The notes under the pieces are model-generated. The model was not told the origin of the DNA, did not search any database, and was given only the letters and a program-made list of their open reading frames with translations. 64,000 nucleotides of DNA from Nitratiruptor sp. (GTDB lineage Bacteria > Campylobacterota > Campylobacteria > Campylobacterales > Nitratiruptoraceae), in assembly GCA_009659925.1 (NCBI GenBank), contig PUXW01000015.1, positions 1 to 64,000 of the forward strand, written 5' to 3'. Numbering within the stretch: position 1 is the first letter of the stretch; each line of letters starts with the position of its first letter. Of this stretch, positions 33,971 to 42,581 are shown one piece after another. The translations under genes and the position numbers were made by a program.

Positions 33971-34971
33971 AGTTGACAGCGGCAATTGTAGGAGCCTCGG
34001 GGTTTACAGGGGTGGAGCTGGTCAAGCTCTTGGTGAACCATCCCAAGATCGAAATTGGAGGTTTGTACGGGAGCGATGGGGGAGAGCGGATCGAGGAGCT
34101 CTATCCGGCCTTTCGGGGCCTCTTCGAGGCTTCGATCCACCCCTTCGATCCAGAAAGAGTAGAGGGAGACATCATCTTTTTGGCCCTGCCCCACAGCCGT
34201 TCGATGGAGGTGGCGGGAAAGCTCTTGGATCGCGGGTTGCGGGTGGTCGATCTCTCCGCCGACTATCGGCTGAGCTTGGAGCACTACGAGGCCTTCTATA
34301 CCCGCCACCTCGATCCTGGCCATCTCCAAGAAGCGGTCTATGGCTTACCGGAGCTGTGGCGGGAGAAGATCGAAGTGGCTCCCCTTGTGGCCAATCCCGG
34401 ATGCTACCCCACGGCGGCCATCCTCTCCCTCGCCCCCTTCCTTCCCTACATCGACCGCTCCATGCCCATCTTCATCGATGCCAAGAGTGGAGTCAGTGGG
34501 GCTGGGAAGCGGTGTAGCGCCAAGACCCACTTTTGCACCATCGACGAGAATATCTTCCCCTACAATCCCTTGCGCCACCGCCACTCCATCGAGATCAAGG
34601 AGCAGTTGGAGATTTTGGGGAAAGAACCGATAGAGCTCCACTTCGTCCCCCACCTCATCCCGATCAATCGGGGTATGTTGGTGAACTCCTTCTTGAGCCT
34701 CACCCACCCCCTCGACCCCATCGAGGTGCTCCAGGAGTTCTACGCCCAAGAGCCCTTTGTACGCATTGCTCGAGAGCCTGTGGATGTGAAGAGTGTGGCT
34801 GGAACCCACTTTTGCGACATCTTCGCCATGGCGCAAGGGAAGCGCCTCTTTGTGAGTGCCGCCATCGACAATCTTTTACGGGGGGCTGCGAGCCAGGCGG
34901 TTGCCAATGCCAACTTGATGCTCTCCCTGGAGGAAGATCTTGGACTCCCAAAACTCGCCTATATCCCTTAA
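33967..34971 (+). CDS. argC: N-acetyl-gamma-glutamyl-phosphate reductase
   Basis: ArgC performs the third step of arginine synthesis, the NADPH-dependent reduction of N-acetylglutamyl phosphate. The 334-aa protein has the Rossmann start AAIVGASGFTGVELVKLL, the catalytic cysteine in VANPGCYPTAAILSL (about residue 140) and SGVSGAGKRCSAKTHFC. The ATG overlaps the greA stop by 4 nt. Its 3' end overlaps the lpxH-like gene by 32 nt. Confidence 0.96.
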   Translation: MKLTAAIVGASGFTGVELVKLLVNHPKIEIGGLYGSDGGERIEELYPAFRGLFEASIHPFDPERVEGDIIFLALPHSRSMEVAGKLLDRGLRVVDLSADYRLSLEHYEAFYTRHLDPGHLQEAVYGLPELWREKIEVAPLVANPGCYPTAAILSLAPFLPYIDRSMPIFIDAKSGVSGAGKRCSAKTHFCTIDENIFPYNPLRHRHSIEIKEQLEILGKEPIELHFVPHLIPINRGMLVNSFLSLTHPLDPIEVLQEFYAQEPFVRIAREPVDVKSVAGTHFCDIFAMAQGKRLFVSAAIDNLLRGAASQAVANANLMLSLEEDLGLPKLAYIP

Positions 34972-35698
34972 AGATGGGGCCATCTTCGTCGCCGATGTCC
35001 ACTACCAGCGGGGGATCCGCCAAGAGCTGGACCACTTACTCCAGTGGCTCCTCCACCAACCCCCTCCCCAGCTCCTGCTCATGGGGGATATCTTCGACCT
35101 ACTTGTGGGGACGGTTCCCTCCACCATCGAGCGCAATAGCAGACCGATCCAGCAACTTCGCCAACTTTCGGAACTAACCGAGTGCCACTACTTCGAAGGG
35201 AACCATGACTTCAATCTCGCCTCCCTCTTTCCTAAGATGCGGGTCTATCCCCGGGAGGTCCAACCGGTCATTTTCGAGGCGGCTGGACGCCGAATCGCCC
35301 TGGCCCACGGGGATTTGTGTGTGGGGAGCTGTTACGAGTACTATTGCACCTGGATCCGTAAGGAGAGCATCCTCCGCCTCCTGGATATCTTCAATGTGGG
35401 GGATTGGATCGTCGAGCGGGTCTTGCGCAGGAGCGCCCAGAAGAACTTGTGCCGCTCTATTCCCCGCTTCCACCAGATCATCGAACGCAAATTGGCCACC
35501 TATCCCCGGGTCGATCTCATCATCGAAGGCCACTTCCACCAGAACTACTTTACCCGCCGCTACATCAACCTCCCTGCCTTTGGCTGTACCCGCTCTGTCG
35601 TCCTCTACCAAAACCGCACCTTCAGGGAGGTTGCCATCATCGAATGGCGCCAGCGCCCTTCACGCCCCCTCCTTGCCGCTCCATCCCCTCGCCGGTGA
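34940..35698 (+). CDS. UDP-2,3-diacylglucosamine diphosphatase, LpxH-like metallophosphoesterase
   Basis: A 252-aa calcineurin-like phosphoesterase with the full metal motif set: FVADVHYQRG, LLMGDIFDLLVG, FEGNHDFNLASLF, ALAHGDLC and IIEGHFHQNY. In Campylobacterota this class fills the LpxH step, producing lipid X from UDP-diacylglucosamine. The start is a TTG at 34940 (GGAGGAA at 4-5 nt) inside the argC 3' end. Its product is a substrate of LpxB, whose gene is transcribed from the other arm of the palindromic promoter at 33449. Other nucleotidase or phosphodiesterase functions cannot be excluded. Confidence 0.85.
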   Translation: MDSQNSPISLKDGAIFVADVHYQRGIRQELDHLLQWLLHQPPPQLLLMGDIFDLLVGTVPSTIERNSRPIQQLRQLSELTECHYFEGNHDFNLASLFPKMRVYPREVQPVIFEAAGRRIALAHGDLCVGSCYEYYCTWIRKESILRLLDIFNVGDWIVERVLRRSAQKNLCRSIPRFHQIIERKLATYPRVDLIIEGHFHQNYFTRRYINLPAFGCTRSVVLYQNRTFREVAIIEWRQRPSRPLLAAPSPRR

Positions 35699-35701
35699 TG
35701 G

Positions 35702-35707
35702 TATAAT
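35702..35707 (+). promoter_or_regulatory. -10 element of the TonB-receptor promoter
   Basis: GATGGTATAATCCGG directly follows the lpxH-like stop and lies 30 nt before the receptor ATG, which is preceded by GAAGGAGGAACA. The leader is too short for a cobalamin riboswitch. Confidence 0.7.
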
Positions 35708-35737
35708 CCGGCCCACATCCAATTTGAAGGAGGAACA

Positions 35738-37585
35738 ATGGCAAAGGGGTTTCGTGGGAAGTACTTCTCCCTTGCGGCAATTACCGCCACTGTCTCGATG
35801 GTGCTCCTCCAGGCCCAAGGGGCTCAGGTGGAGGCGCTGGAAAAGGTTATCGTGAGCGCTAGTAAGATGGAGCGGCCTCCAGAGGGGTTGAGCGACGATT
35901 TTGAAGTGATCGATTCCGAGGAGATCGCCCAGCGTGGCTGGGAGCGGTTGGACGAGGCCCTCCGCTTTATTGGTGGTGGTGATCTCATCCAAGCTGGAGG
36001 TCCAGGCCAGCCGGTCTCCTTCTACCTCGAAGGGCTCCCATCGGACAAGACCCTCATCCTCATCGATGGAATCCGCTACAACGATCCCACCAACCTCAAC
36101 GGAGCGGCTCTTGAGCTTTTGGATCTCGATGGAATCGATCGGATCGAGATCATTCGGGGACCCCAAAGTGGGGTTTGGGGGGCCGACGCCATGGCCGGAG
36201 TGGTCAACATCATCACCCAAGATCCCAAGGAGGGCAAGGGGGGATGGAAGGTGAGTGGGGGGAAGTATGAGACCCGCTCCATCCACTTCGCCCTTTCCAA
36301 CAGCGGGGCCAAAGGCTACTTTGGAGTGAGTTTCGACCACCTTTCCAGTGGCGGTTGGAGCGCTTATGGGGCCAAGCCGGGGGAGCCTCTTTACGGGGTG
36401 AAAGCTTCCAGCTTGCCTCTGGAACCCGATCCCTTCACGAGCCGCCGCTTCATCGTTAAGGGGGGGCAGCCTCTTGGGGATGGCTGGTTCCAGGGAGAGT
36501 TCATTAAACTCCAGGGACGAATTCACTACGATAATTTCAACGGCGACGCCCCTGATAGCCCCTTCACCATCAACGAGGTTGACGATACCTTGTGGCAGCT
36601 CAAAGCTTCCCAAACCCTTGGGAATCATCGCCTCGTACTCCACTACAACCACTCCAACTTCCAGCGAAGCCAGTTTGGCGGGTATGAGGGGAGTGTGGAC
36701 GAGGTGGAATGGCGTGATAGGCTGGGAAGGAGTTGGGGAGGCCTCCAGTTTGGGGCTGGATGGCAGCGGTTCAGCCAGAAGATGGTAGCCGGAGCGGCCA
36801 AGCGGGATGAGTACCAGAACCACTACCTCTTTGCCACGAGTTTTGCCACCTTGGGGGATCTGATCCTGCAGGGAAGTCTACGCTTCGACAATTACGACCG
36901 GTTCGACGATCGGCTCACCTACAAGGTTGGCTTCAAATACCCCCTCACTTCCGAGCTCTTCATGGCAGCCAATGTCGCCACCGCCTACAAGGCCCCCTCT
37001 ATCTTCCAGCTGGGCTATAATGCCACCACCAATCTCGATCCCGAGAAGGGGTTTGGTTACAATGTGATCTTTGGTTATGGCCCCTTCCGAGGAGTCTACT
37101 TTAAAAACAGGGTCAAAGACCTCATCACTTGGACCGATCCAGATCAAGACTACACCACCCTCAACGACTACTACTACAACGCCCCGGGAACCTCCACCTT
37201 TCAGGGGTATACCCTCTCCTTCGCCCAGGATCTGTTGGATCAGTTCTACCTGAGTCTCGGTTACACCCATTTGAGCGCCAAGGATGCCCAGGGACGGCGG
37301 TTGCCCAGACGGGCCAGAGAGCGCATCACCTACTCCCTGCGCTGGTATGTAGGGGAGCGGGATAGTCTCGACCTTAGTGGCTTCTATGTGGGGCGGCGCT
37401 TCGATGTGGATGGGAGCAAGATTGGAAGCTACAATGTGACCGACTTGACCATCAACCACGGATTCGGTCGCGGGATCTGGGCCTTCGTGCGGGTATCCAA
37501 CCTCTTCGATCGCTTCTACCAGGAGGTTGCCGGGTATACCAGTGGGGATCGCCGTTTCTATCTAGGAGTGAGGGCGAGCTATTGA
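35738..37585 (+). CDS. TonB-dependent outer-membrane receptor, BtuB-like
   Basis: A 615-aa TonB-dependent receptor for a scarce nutrient. The signal peptide runs to about residue 29 (ITATVSMVLLQAQGA), then a TonB-box-like EKVIVSASKM. The plug domain shows VSFYLEGLPSDKTLILIDGIRYNDP and IEIIRGPQSGVWGADAMAGVVNIIT. The barrel ends RRFYLGVRASY with the expected aromatic residue. Size and plug resemble BtuB (about 600 aa), so cobalamin is a reasonable guess, but siderophores or metals are possible. No tonB or ABC transporter genes are adjacent. Confidence 0.9.
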   Translation: MAKGFRGKYFSLAAITATVSMVLLQAQGAQVEALEKVIVSASKMERPPEGLSDDFEVIDSEEIAQRGWERLDEALRFIGGGDLIQAGGPGQPVSFYLEGLPSDKTLILIDGIRYNDPTNLNGAALELLDLDGIDRIEIIRGPQSGVWGADAMAGVVNIITQDPKEGKGGWKVSGGKYETRSIHFALSNSGAKGYFGVSFDHLSSGGWSAYGAKPGEPLYGVKASSLPLEPDPFTSRRFIVKGGQPLGDGWFQGEFIKLQGRIHYDNFNGDAPDSPFTINEVDDTLWQLKASQTLGNHRLVLHYNHSNFQRSQFGGYEGSVDEVEWRDRLGRSWGGLQFGAGWQRFSQKMVAGAAKRDEYQNHYLFATSFATLGDLILQGSLRFDNYDRFDDRLTYKVGFKYPLTSELFMAANVATAYKAPSIFQLGYNATTNLDPEKGFGYNVIFGYGPFRGVYFKNRVKDLITWTDPDQDYTTLNDYYYNAPGTSTFQGYTLSFAQDLLDQFYLSLGYTHLSAKDAQGRRLPRRARERITYSLRWYVGERDSLDLSGFYVGRRFDVDGSKIGSYNVTDLTINHGFGRGIWAFVRVSNLFDRFYQEVAGYTSGDRRFYLGVRASY

Positions 37586-38124
37586 GGTTGCGTCCCTATT
37601 TTGGCTACAAGTTCCTCAACTCCCTCTTCACCGGATTGGCCCTCGGGAGTATCTTCGTCGTCTACCAGCCCCTCCAACCCTCCATCTACTCGGTTGGGGG
37701 GGTTGTATTGGCCCTTGGGACGATGGTCATCGCCCGCTTCTACCACAAACTCATGGGGCCCATCCCTTATTTTCGTATCGCTTTATTGGTGGAGCTGGTC
37801 ATTCTCCTTGTGATTCTCCTCTTCCTAGCCATCCCATACCACTACACCAGTGCCCTCCTCGTTTATAGTGGCTACCAACTCACTTTCATCTTTGGTTCCT
37901 ATCTGGTCCGGGCCGAAACGGTCCTCCTCAAACGCCCCCTCCTCTTGAGCCGTCTCGATATCATCAAGCAGGCCGGCTACCTGGCCGGACTCCTCCTGGG
38001 CTTTCTCTTCTACACCTTCCTTCCAGGATCCAAGGAGGAGCAGGTCTACTGGCTCCACTACCTGCTGGTGGCCGTGGAAGTTGGTATAATTTGGCTACTC
38101 GTACGATCCTTTAAAAGGCGTTGA
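37582..38124 (+). CDS. Conserved membrane protein of unknown function
   Basis: I do not recognise a family. The 180-aa protein has about five or six hydrophobic segments (FLNSLFTGLALGSIFVVYQ; SVGGVVLALGTMVIARFYH; RIALLVELVILLVILLFLAI; SALLVYSGYQLTFIFGSYLV; YLAGLLLGFLFYTFL; LLVAVEVGIIWLLV) and basic turns, like half of an MFS-type transporter. The start is a TTG at 37582 in a TTGA overlap with the TonB receptor stop, suggesting co-translation, so it may be a partner in uptake of the same ligand. The galU -10 lies within its last codons. Confidence 0.78.
   Translation: MRLRPYFGYKFLNSLFTGLALGSIFVVYQPLQPSIYSVGGVVLALGTMVIARFYHKLMGPIPYFRIALLVELVILLVILLFLAIPYHYTSALLVYSGYQLTFIFGSYLVRAETVLLKRPLLLSRLDIIKQAGYLAGLLLGFLFYTFLPGSKEEQVYWLHYLLVAVEVGIIWLLVRSFKRR
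38085..38090 (+). promoter_or_regulatory. -10 element of the galU promoter inside the preceding gene
   Basis: GTTGGTATAATTTGG is within the last dozen codons of the upstream membrane-protein gene, 35 nt before the galU ATG. Confidence 0.6.
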
Positions 38125-38125
38125 A

Positions 38126-38953
38126 ATGGTTGGTATACGCAAATGTCTCTTTCCAGCGGCCGGCTATGGGACCCGATTCCTTCCGGCCACCAAGGCGATT
38201 CCCAAGGAGATGCTCCCCATCCTCAACAAGCCCCTCATCCAGTATGGGGTGGAGGAGGCTATCGAGGCCGGGATGGATACGATGGCTATCATCACCGGAC
38301 GGGGTAAGCGGGCGATTGAAGATCACTTCGACATCAGTTACGAATTGGAGCATCAGATCCGGGGGACCTCGAAGGAATCCCTCCTACACGATATCCGTAA
38401 CCTCGTGGAGCACTACACCTTCACCTATACCCGTCAAAAGGAGATGAAGGGACTCGGTCACGCCGTCTTGGTAGGGGAGCGGCTCATTGGCAATGAGCCC
38501 TTCGGGGTCGTTTTGGCCGACGACTTGTGTGAAGGGGAGGGCAAGGGGGTTCTGGCCCAGATGGTGGAGCTCTTCGAGAAGTTCCGCTGCTCCATCGTGG
38601 CGGTGATGGAGGTAGAACCGGATGAGGTGAGCAAGTATGGGGTTGTGGCTGGGAAGGAGCTCGAAGATGGGATCTATGTGGTCTCAGACATGGTGGAAAA
38701 GCCTGACCCCGAGGAGGCGCCGACCAATCTGGCCGTTATCGGACGCTACATCCTCACCCCCGATATCTTCGAGATCTTGCGCCGGACCGAACCTGGAGTC
38801 GGGGGGGAGATCCAGCTGACCGACGCCCTCAAGACCCAGGCCCAGGAGGGGATGGTCCTCGCCTACAAATTCCGGGGCAAGCGTTTCGATTGTGGCAGTG
38901 TAGATGGATTTGTGGAGGCGACCAACTACTTCTACCACAAATTCAAAGATTAG
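38126..38953 (+). CDS. galU: UTP-glucose-1-phosphate uridylyltransferase
   Basis: GalU makes UDP-glucose for envelope polysaccharides. The 275-aa protein has the nucleotidyltransferase start CLFPAAGYGTRFLPATKAIPKEMLP, then VLADDLC, VEKPDPEEAPTNLAVIGRYIL and GKRFDCGSVDGFVEATNYF. Length is typical. It could supply precursor for the PelF-type polymerase encoded 20 kb away (inference). Confidence 0.97.
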   Translation: MVGIRKCLFPAAGYGTRFLPATKAIPKEMLPILNKPLIQYGVEEAIEAGMDTMAIITGRGKRAIEDHFDISYELEHQIRGTSKESLLHDIRNLVEHYTFTYTRQKEMKGLGHAVLVGERLIGNEPFGVVLADDLCEGEGKGVLAQMVELFEKFRCSIVAVMEVEPDEVSKYGVVAGKELEDGIYVVSDMVEKPDPEEAPTNLAVIGRYILTPDIFEILRRTEPGVGGEIQLTDALKTQAQEGMVLAYKFRGKRFDCGSVDGFVEATNYFYHKFKD

Positions 38954-38959
38954 ATGTGG

Positions 38960-38965
38960 TAGAAT
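38960..38965 (+). promoter_or_regulatory. -10 element before the host-attachment-like gene
   Basis: GATGTGGTAGAATGGG, with TAGAAT as -10, lies 21 nt before the ATG at 38987. Confidence 0.5.
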
Positions 38966-38986
38966 GGGTGGAAAAAAGGATTGTCC

Positions 38987-39484
38987 ATGCGTGTAGGGGA
39001 TCTGGTCATCGTTGCCGACTTGGGAGAGATGAAGCTCTATCGTGCCAATCCGCGGGATCTGGAGGCTGAAGCCGGTTTGAAACCCCACAATATCAAGCTC
39101 GATCTGGTCAACGCCATCGACTATGTGGAAGCCCATTGGAAGATCAAGGATATCGTCACCGATGAAGCTGGCCGCTTCCGTGGTCCAAATGGAAGCAGCG
39201 GGGGGATCACCGAGCGCCATGGAATCGAGGCCAAATTGGAAGAAGATGTAATCCGGGCCATCGCCCAGGATATCGCCCACTTCGTCCATGAGTACGATCC
39301 TCCTCGCTACTTTCTGGCTCTGCCCGAGCCCATCTTCAAACGGGTTTGGAGCCATGTGGAGTCCCTGGCTTCCAAATATCCCGAGGCGACCCGGAAGCTC
39401 TTTCGCTATGTCGAAGAGGATTTGACCAAGGTGGATCGCCAAAAACTTCCCGAGATCTTCAAGGAGCGGGGAAGGCACTTCTAG
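38987..39484 (+). CDS. Host-attachment-family protein (baeRF/eRF1-like fold)
   Basis: A 165-aa protein of the host attachment protein family, named after an Agrobacterium attachment gene; the fold is related to the eRF1 middle domain. Visible parts are LVIVADLGEMKLYRA at the start, GRFRGPNGSSGGITERHGIEAKLEEDVIRAIAQDI and YFLALPEPIFKRVW. The name is historical, and the function in a free-living bacterium is unknown. I use the ATG at 38987 (AAAGGA at 6 nt) rather than the TTG at 38981. The stop overlaps the next start as TAGTG. Confidence 0.82.
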   Translation: MRVGDLVIVADLGEMKLYRANPRDLEAEAGLKPHNIKLDLVNAIDYVEAHWKIKDIVTDEAGRFRGPNGSSGGITERHGIEAKLEEDVIRAIAQDIAHFVHEYDPPRYFLALPEPIFKRVWSHVESLASKYPEATRKLFRYVEEDLTKVDRQKLPEIFKERGRHF

Positions 39485-40746
39485 TGGATCCTATTGCCAT
39501 TTTCCAAGAGATCACCTCTATCCCTCGATGCTCCGGTCGTACCGCTGCGATGCGGGAGTTCATCGTCACCTTTGCTAAGGATCATGGCTGGCGGGTTCGC
39601 GTCGATGGGGCGGGGAATATCCTCTGCCATCGGAACCGGCGCGAGATCGCCCTCCAAGCCCACTACGACATGGTCTGCGTCGGAAGGGCTCCCCAGATCC
39701 AACTGGTCCGCCAGGGGCCCTTCCTCATGGCCCGGGAAGCCTCCTTGGGGGCAGACAATGGAGTTGGAGTGGCCATCATGCTCGCCCTCATGGCCAAAGG
39801 GTGTGAGGGAGAGTACCTCTTCACCAATGATGAAGAGATCGGCCTTGTCGGAGCGAAGCACCTGGGCTTTGAACTTGAGGCCAAGGGGATGGTCAATCTC
39901 GATAGCGAGGAGTTTGGGGCCATCTTCGTCGGGGCGGCTGGAGGGGTGGGGCTTCAAGGGCGTTTGCCCATCGAATATGAGGAGGGAGGTGGCCCCTTTT
40001 GGGAGGTGAGCTTCCAGGGGCAAGGGGGCCACTCGGGAGTCGATATCACCAAGCCCATTCCCAACGCCATCAAGGAGCTCCTCCACTATCTGGCCACCCA
40101 GGATCTGCGTATCGCCCGGATCGAGGGGGGAGAGCGGGATAATGCCATCCCTGCCAAGGCCCGGGCCATCGTCGCAGGGGAGCCCCAACCAGCCCCTGGC
40201 ATCGCCATTGCCCCAGCCCAACCGCTCCCCCTCATCCGCGAAGATGTGGAGGTGCTGGCCCTCCTCCTTGCCATCCCTCATGGGGTGCGGGAGTGGGATG
40301 AGTCCCTGGCGATTCCTGCCGCCAGCCAGAACCTGGCCTTGGTCAAGAGCGAAGCTGGAGAGCTCTTGGTAAATATCTCCCTCCGGGCCATGGATCGGGA
40401 GGGGCTGACTCGATTGGAACGGGAGAACAGCGCCCTCTTGTGGGGATTCGGAGCGGTTCTCAAGAGCCTGGATCGCTACCCGCCCTGGGAGCCGCGTATT
40501 GGGAAGTTCGCCCGAGAGATTCAGAAGCGCTACGAAGCGATGGTAGGGCATGAGGTCCCCTTCAAGGCGATTCATGCCGGCTTGGAGAGCGCCATCTTCG
40601 CCGCCCGATTCCCCGAGATGGAGATCCTCTCCATCGGTCCCCAGATCTCCAATCCCCACTCTACCAAGGAGCGGGTGCGCCTTGATACCATCCCACCCAT
40701 CTACCACCTCCTGGAAGGGCTCCTATGTGGCGACGAAGCTTCTTGA
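39484..40746 (+). CDS. M20 aminoacyl-histidine dipeptidase (PepD-like)
   Basis: A 420-aa M20C zinc dipeptidase of the PepD type. Metal and catalytic motifs are IALQAHYDMVC, SLGADNGVGVAI, LFTNDEEIGLVGA and the late AIHAGLESAIFAARFP with ISIGPQISNPHSTKE-like ending. The start is the GTG at 39484 (VDPIAIFQEITSIPRCSG), overlapping the previous stop by one base, with AAGG about 8 nt upstream; the 46 residues before it in the track are the upstream gene in another frame. PepD is usually about 485 aa, and this one is shorter, mainly in the lid domain. It overlaps the small lipoprotein gene by 22 nt. Confidence 0.88.
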   Translation: MDPIAIFQEITSIPRCSGRTAAMREFIVTFAKDHGWRVRVDGAGNILCHRNRREIALQAHYDMVCVGRAPQIQLVRQGPFLMAREASLGADNGVGVAIMLALMAKGCEGEYLFTNDEEIGLVGAKHLGFELEAKGMVNLDSEEFGAIFVGAAGGVGLQGRLPIEYEEGGGPFWEVSFQGQGGHSGVDITKPIPNAIKELLHYLATQDLRIARIEGGERDNAIPAKARAIVAGEPQPAPGIAIAPAQPLPLIREDVEVLALLLAIPHGVREWDESLAIPAASQNLALVKSEAGELLVNISLRAMDREGLTRLERENSALLWGFGAVLKSLDRYPPWEPRIGKFAREIQKRYEAMVGHEVPFKAIHAGLESAIFAARFPEMEILSIGPQISNPHSTKERVRLDTIPPIYHLLEGLLCGDEAS

Positions 40747-41135
40747 TCCTCCTCCTCTTGCTCCTGATAACGGGTTGTGGGGAGCGCCAGTTGGACGAGG
40801 AAGAGGTGGCCAAACTTGTGGCCGGTTACTTCACCCCCTACTCCTCCGTGGAGATCCTCGAACCCCTCTCCATCGATGTTCTCTCCATCAAGAGGCTCGA
40901 AGCCGATCGGGCCTTGGCCCGGGTCTGCTATACCTTCAAGTTTCGTGCAGATTATGGGGAGCTGGTGGCACGTATCAAGGAGCGGCCCAACTCCTTCCTA
41001 GCCCGATTCGACGCGGGGCTCATCGCCCTTTTGGCCAGGAAATTTGGCCCCTTTCGCAAAGGGGATATCAAGAGTCGCTGCGACGAGGTGGTTCTGGAGC
41101 GGCGCTATGGGAAGTGGGTGATTCGCCGGATTTAG
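40725..41135 (+). CDS. Small lipoprotein of unknown function
   Basis: A 136-aa protein with a clear lipobox (FLILLLLLLITGC, Cys near residue 18) followed by a soluble domain of about 115 residues (VAKLVAGYFTPYSSVEILEP ... [21 protein letters not shown]) that looks like a small alpha+beta fold. Cysteines are few. No family is recognised. It overlaps the dipeptidase gene by 22 nt and the convergent nth gene by 68 nt, one of the longest tail-to-tail overlaps in the window. Confidence 0.75.
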   Translation: MWRRSFLILLLLLLITGCGERQLDEEEVAKLVAGYFTPYSSVEILEPLSIDVLSIKRLEADRALARVCYTFKFRADYGELVARIKERPNSFLARFDAGLIALLARKFGPFRKGDIKSRCDEVVLERRYGKWVIRRI

Positions 41136-41763
41136 CCTGGTCCGGACACAAGTGGGCTAAAAAGCACTGGTGGCACTTGGGGTTTTTGGCTGTGCAGATG
41201 TAGCGGCCGAAGAGGACCATCCCCTGGTGGAGGGGGGCAAGATCGCGTCCTTGGAAGGCCTCCACTAGGTCGGCTTCGGTCTTTTCAGGGCTTTTGGCGT
41301 CGCTAAGTTTCAATCTATGAGCGACCCGGAAAACATGGGTATCGACGGCCATCAGGTTGTGACCGAAGTATTCGAGCATCACCACATTGGCCGTCTTGCG
41401 TCCTACCCCGGGGAGTTTGCGAAGCTCTTCTGGAGTAGTGGGGATCTTGCCCCCATAGTCGTGGAGGACCGTCTGGGCCATCTTGATCAAGTTCTTGGCC
41501 TTGTTGTTAAAGTAGGAGCAGCTCTTGATGAGCTCCTTGAGCTCCTCGGGATCGGCCTGGGCCAGGGAGGGGATATCCGGATACTTGGCAAAGAGGGCGG
41601 GGGTGATCTGGTTCACCCGCTTGTCGGTGCATTGGGCCGAGAGGATGACGGCGACAAGGAGTTGGTAGAGGTCGCGGTAGTGAAGCTCCGATTTTGCTCC
41701 CTTGTAGTGCTCCAACAGGGCCGATTTGATCCCTTCGATCTCCTCGCGGGTGCGTCGGACCAT
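41068..41763 (-). CDS. nth: Endonuclease III
   Basis: Nth excises oxidised pyrimidines and nicks abasic sites. The 231-aa protein has the helix-hairpin-helix [18 protein letters not shown], the catalytic lysine in [11 protein letters not shown] and Asp in [13 protein letters not shown]. The 4Fe-4S cluster motif [17 protein letters not shown] has the C-x6-C-x2-C-x5-C spacing. The ~20 residues after the cluster ([20 protein letters not shown]) are low in order and lie in the overlap with the lipoprotein gene. Confidence 0.96.
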   Translation of the reverse strand: MVRRTREEIEGIKSALLEHYKGAKSELHYRDLYQLLVAVILSAQCTDKRVNQITPALFAKYPDIPSLAQADPEELKELIKSCSYFNNKAKNLIKMAQTVLHDYGGKIPTTPEELRKLPGVGRKTANVVMLEYFGHNLMAVDTHVFRVAHRLKLSDAKSPEKTEADLVEAFQGRDLAPLHQGMVLFGRYICTAKNPKCHQCFLAHLCPDQAKSGESPTSHSAAPEPPRRSDS

Positions 41764-41779
41764 GGACTCCCTTTTTTGC

Positions 41780-41789
41780 TATAATTCTA
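41780..41789. promoter_or_regulatory. Overlapping divergent -10 elements, nth/yebC
   Basis: GCTATAATTCTAGC carries TATAAT on the plus strand (41780-41785, for yebC) and TAGAAT on the minus strand (41789-41784, for nth). The 14-bp element is a near-palindrome with one mismatched pair, the same design as at lpxB/greA. Confidence 0.68.
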
Positions 41790-41813
41790 GCCAAATTTTG
41801 CCCAGGAGCGTCT

Positions 41814-42527
41814 ATGGCAGGTCACAATAAATGGTCCAAAGTCAAACATATCAAGGCCAAAGAGGATGCCAAGAAGGGGAAGATCTTCACCAAAGCGGTC
41901 CGGGATATCATGACCGCCGTCCGGGATGGAGGTCCCAATCCAGATACCAACCCTGCCTTGCGTCTAGCGATTGAGCGGGCCAAAGCGGTCTCCATGCCCC
42001 AGGAGAACATCAAGCGGGCCATTGACAAGGCGAGTGGGAACCTTCCGGGAGTGAAGTACGAAGAGGTGGTCTATGAGGGATATGGGCCCGGAGGGGTAGC
42101 CATCATGGTCGAGTGTCTTACCGACAACAAAAACAGAACGGTAGCTACAGTGCGTCACGCCTTTAGCAAACATGGGGGAAGTCTTGGTACCAGTGGGAGT
42201 GTGGCCTGGATGTTTGAGAAGAAGGGGGTTGTGACCATCGAACGGGGCCCGGGAGAAGAGGAGATTCTCGAAGCAGCTTTGGATGCGGGGGCAAGTGATA
42301 TTCTTGAATTCGATGAGGTCATCGTCATCGAGAGCGATCCCCAGGAGTTCTCCAAGGTCCTAGAAGCGGTGGAAAGGGCTGGGGGAAAGATTCTAGAGAG
42401 CAATGTGGGGTTGGTCGCATCCAACGAGATCGATGTGGATGACGAGACAGCCCAGAAGGTAGAGCGACTCATCGAGGTTCTGGAGGAGAATGACGACGTC
42501 CAGAATGTCTACCACAACATGAAGTGA
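41814..42527 (+). CDS. YebC/PmpR-family protein
   Basis: The 237-aa protein is a full-length YebC/PmpR (TACO1) family member, beginning [25 protein letters not shown], with [30 protein letters not shown] and [11 protein letters not shown]. The family was described as a DNA-binding transcriptional regulator and, more recently, as a ribosome-associated factor easing translation of proline-rich stretches. AGGAG lies about 8 nt before the ATG. The promoter is shared with nth. Confidence 0.95.
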   Translation: MAGHNKWSKVKHIKAKEDAKKGKIFTKAVRDIMTAVRDGGPNPDTNPALRLAIERAKAVSMPQENIKRAIDKASGNLPGVKYEEVVYEGYGPGGVAIMVECLTDNKNRTVATVRHAFSKHGGSLGTSGSVAWMFEKKGVVTIERGPGEEEILEAALDAGASDILEFDEVIVIESDPQEFSKVLEAVERAGGKILESNVGLVASNEIDVDDETAQKVERLIEVLEENDDVQNVYHNMK

Positions 42528-42545
42528 ACTGTTACCTTTTTTGGC

Positions 42546-42554
42546 TATGATAAT
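42546..42554 (+). promoter_or_regulatory. -10 region before the PEB4-like gene
   Basis: TTGGCTATGATAATGTGG contains overlapping TATGAT and GATAAT, about 30 nt before the ATG at 42582. This position would exclude the track start at 42555. Confidence 0.45.
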
Positions 42555-42581
42555 GTGGCAAATCTTTTCAAAGGAAGGTGG

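Noticed and set aside
35699-35737. Possible cobalamin riboswitch before the BtuB-like receptor
   Set aside because: The gap is 39 nt and contains only the -10 and ribosome site; a B12 riboswitch needs about 200 nt.
38987-39484. Virulence role for the host-attachment-like gene
   Set aside because: The family name comes from one Agrobacterium study and members are widespread in free-living bacteria, so no virulence claim is made.
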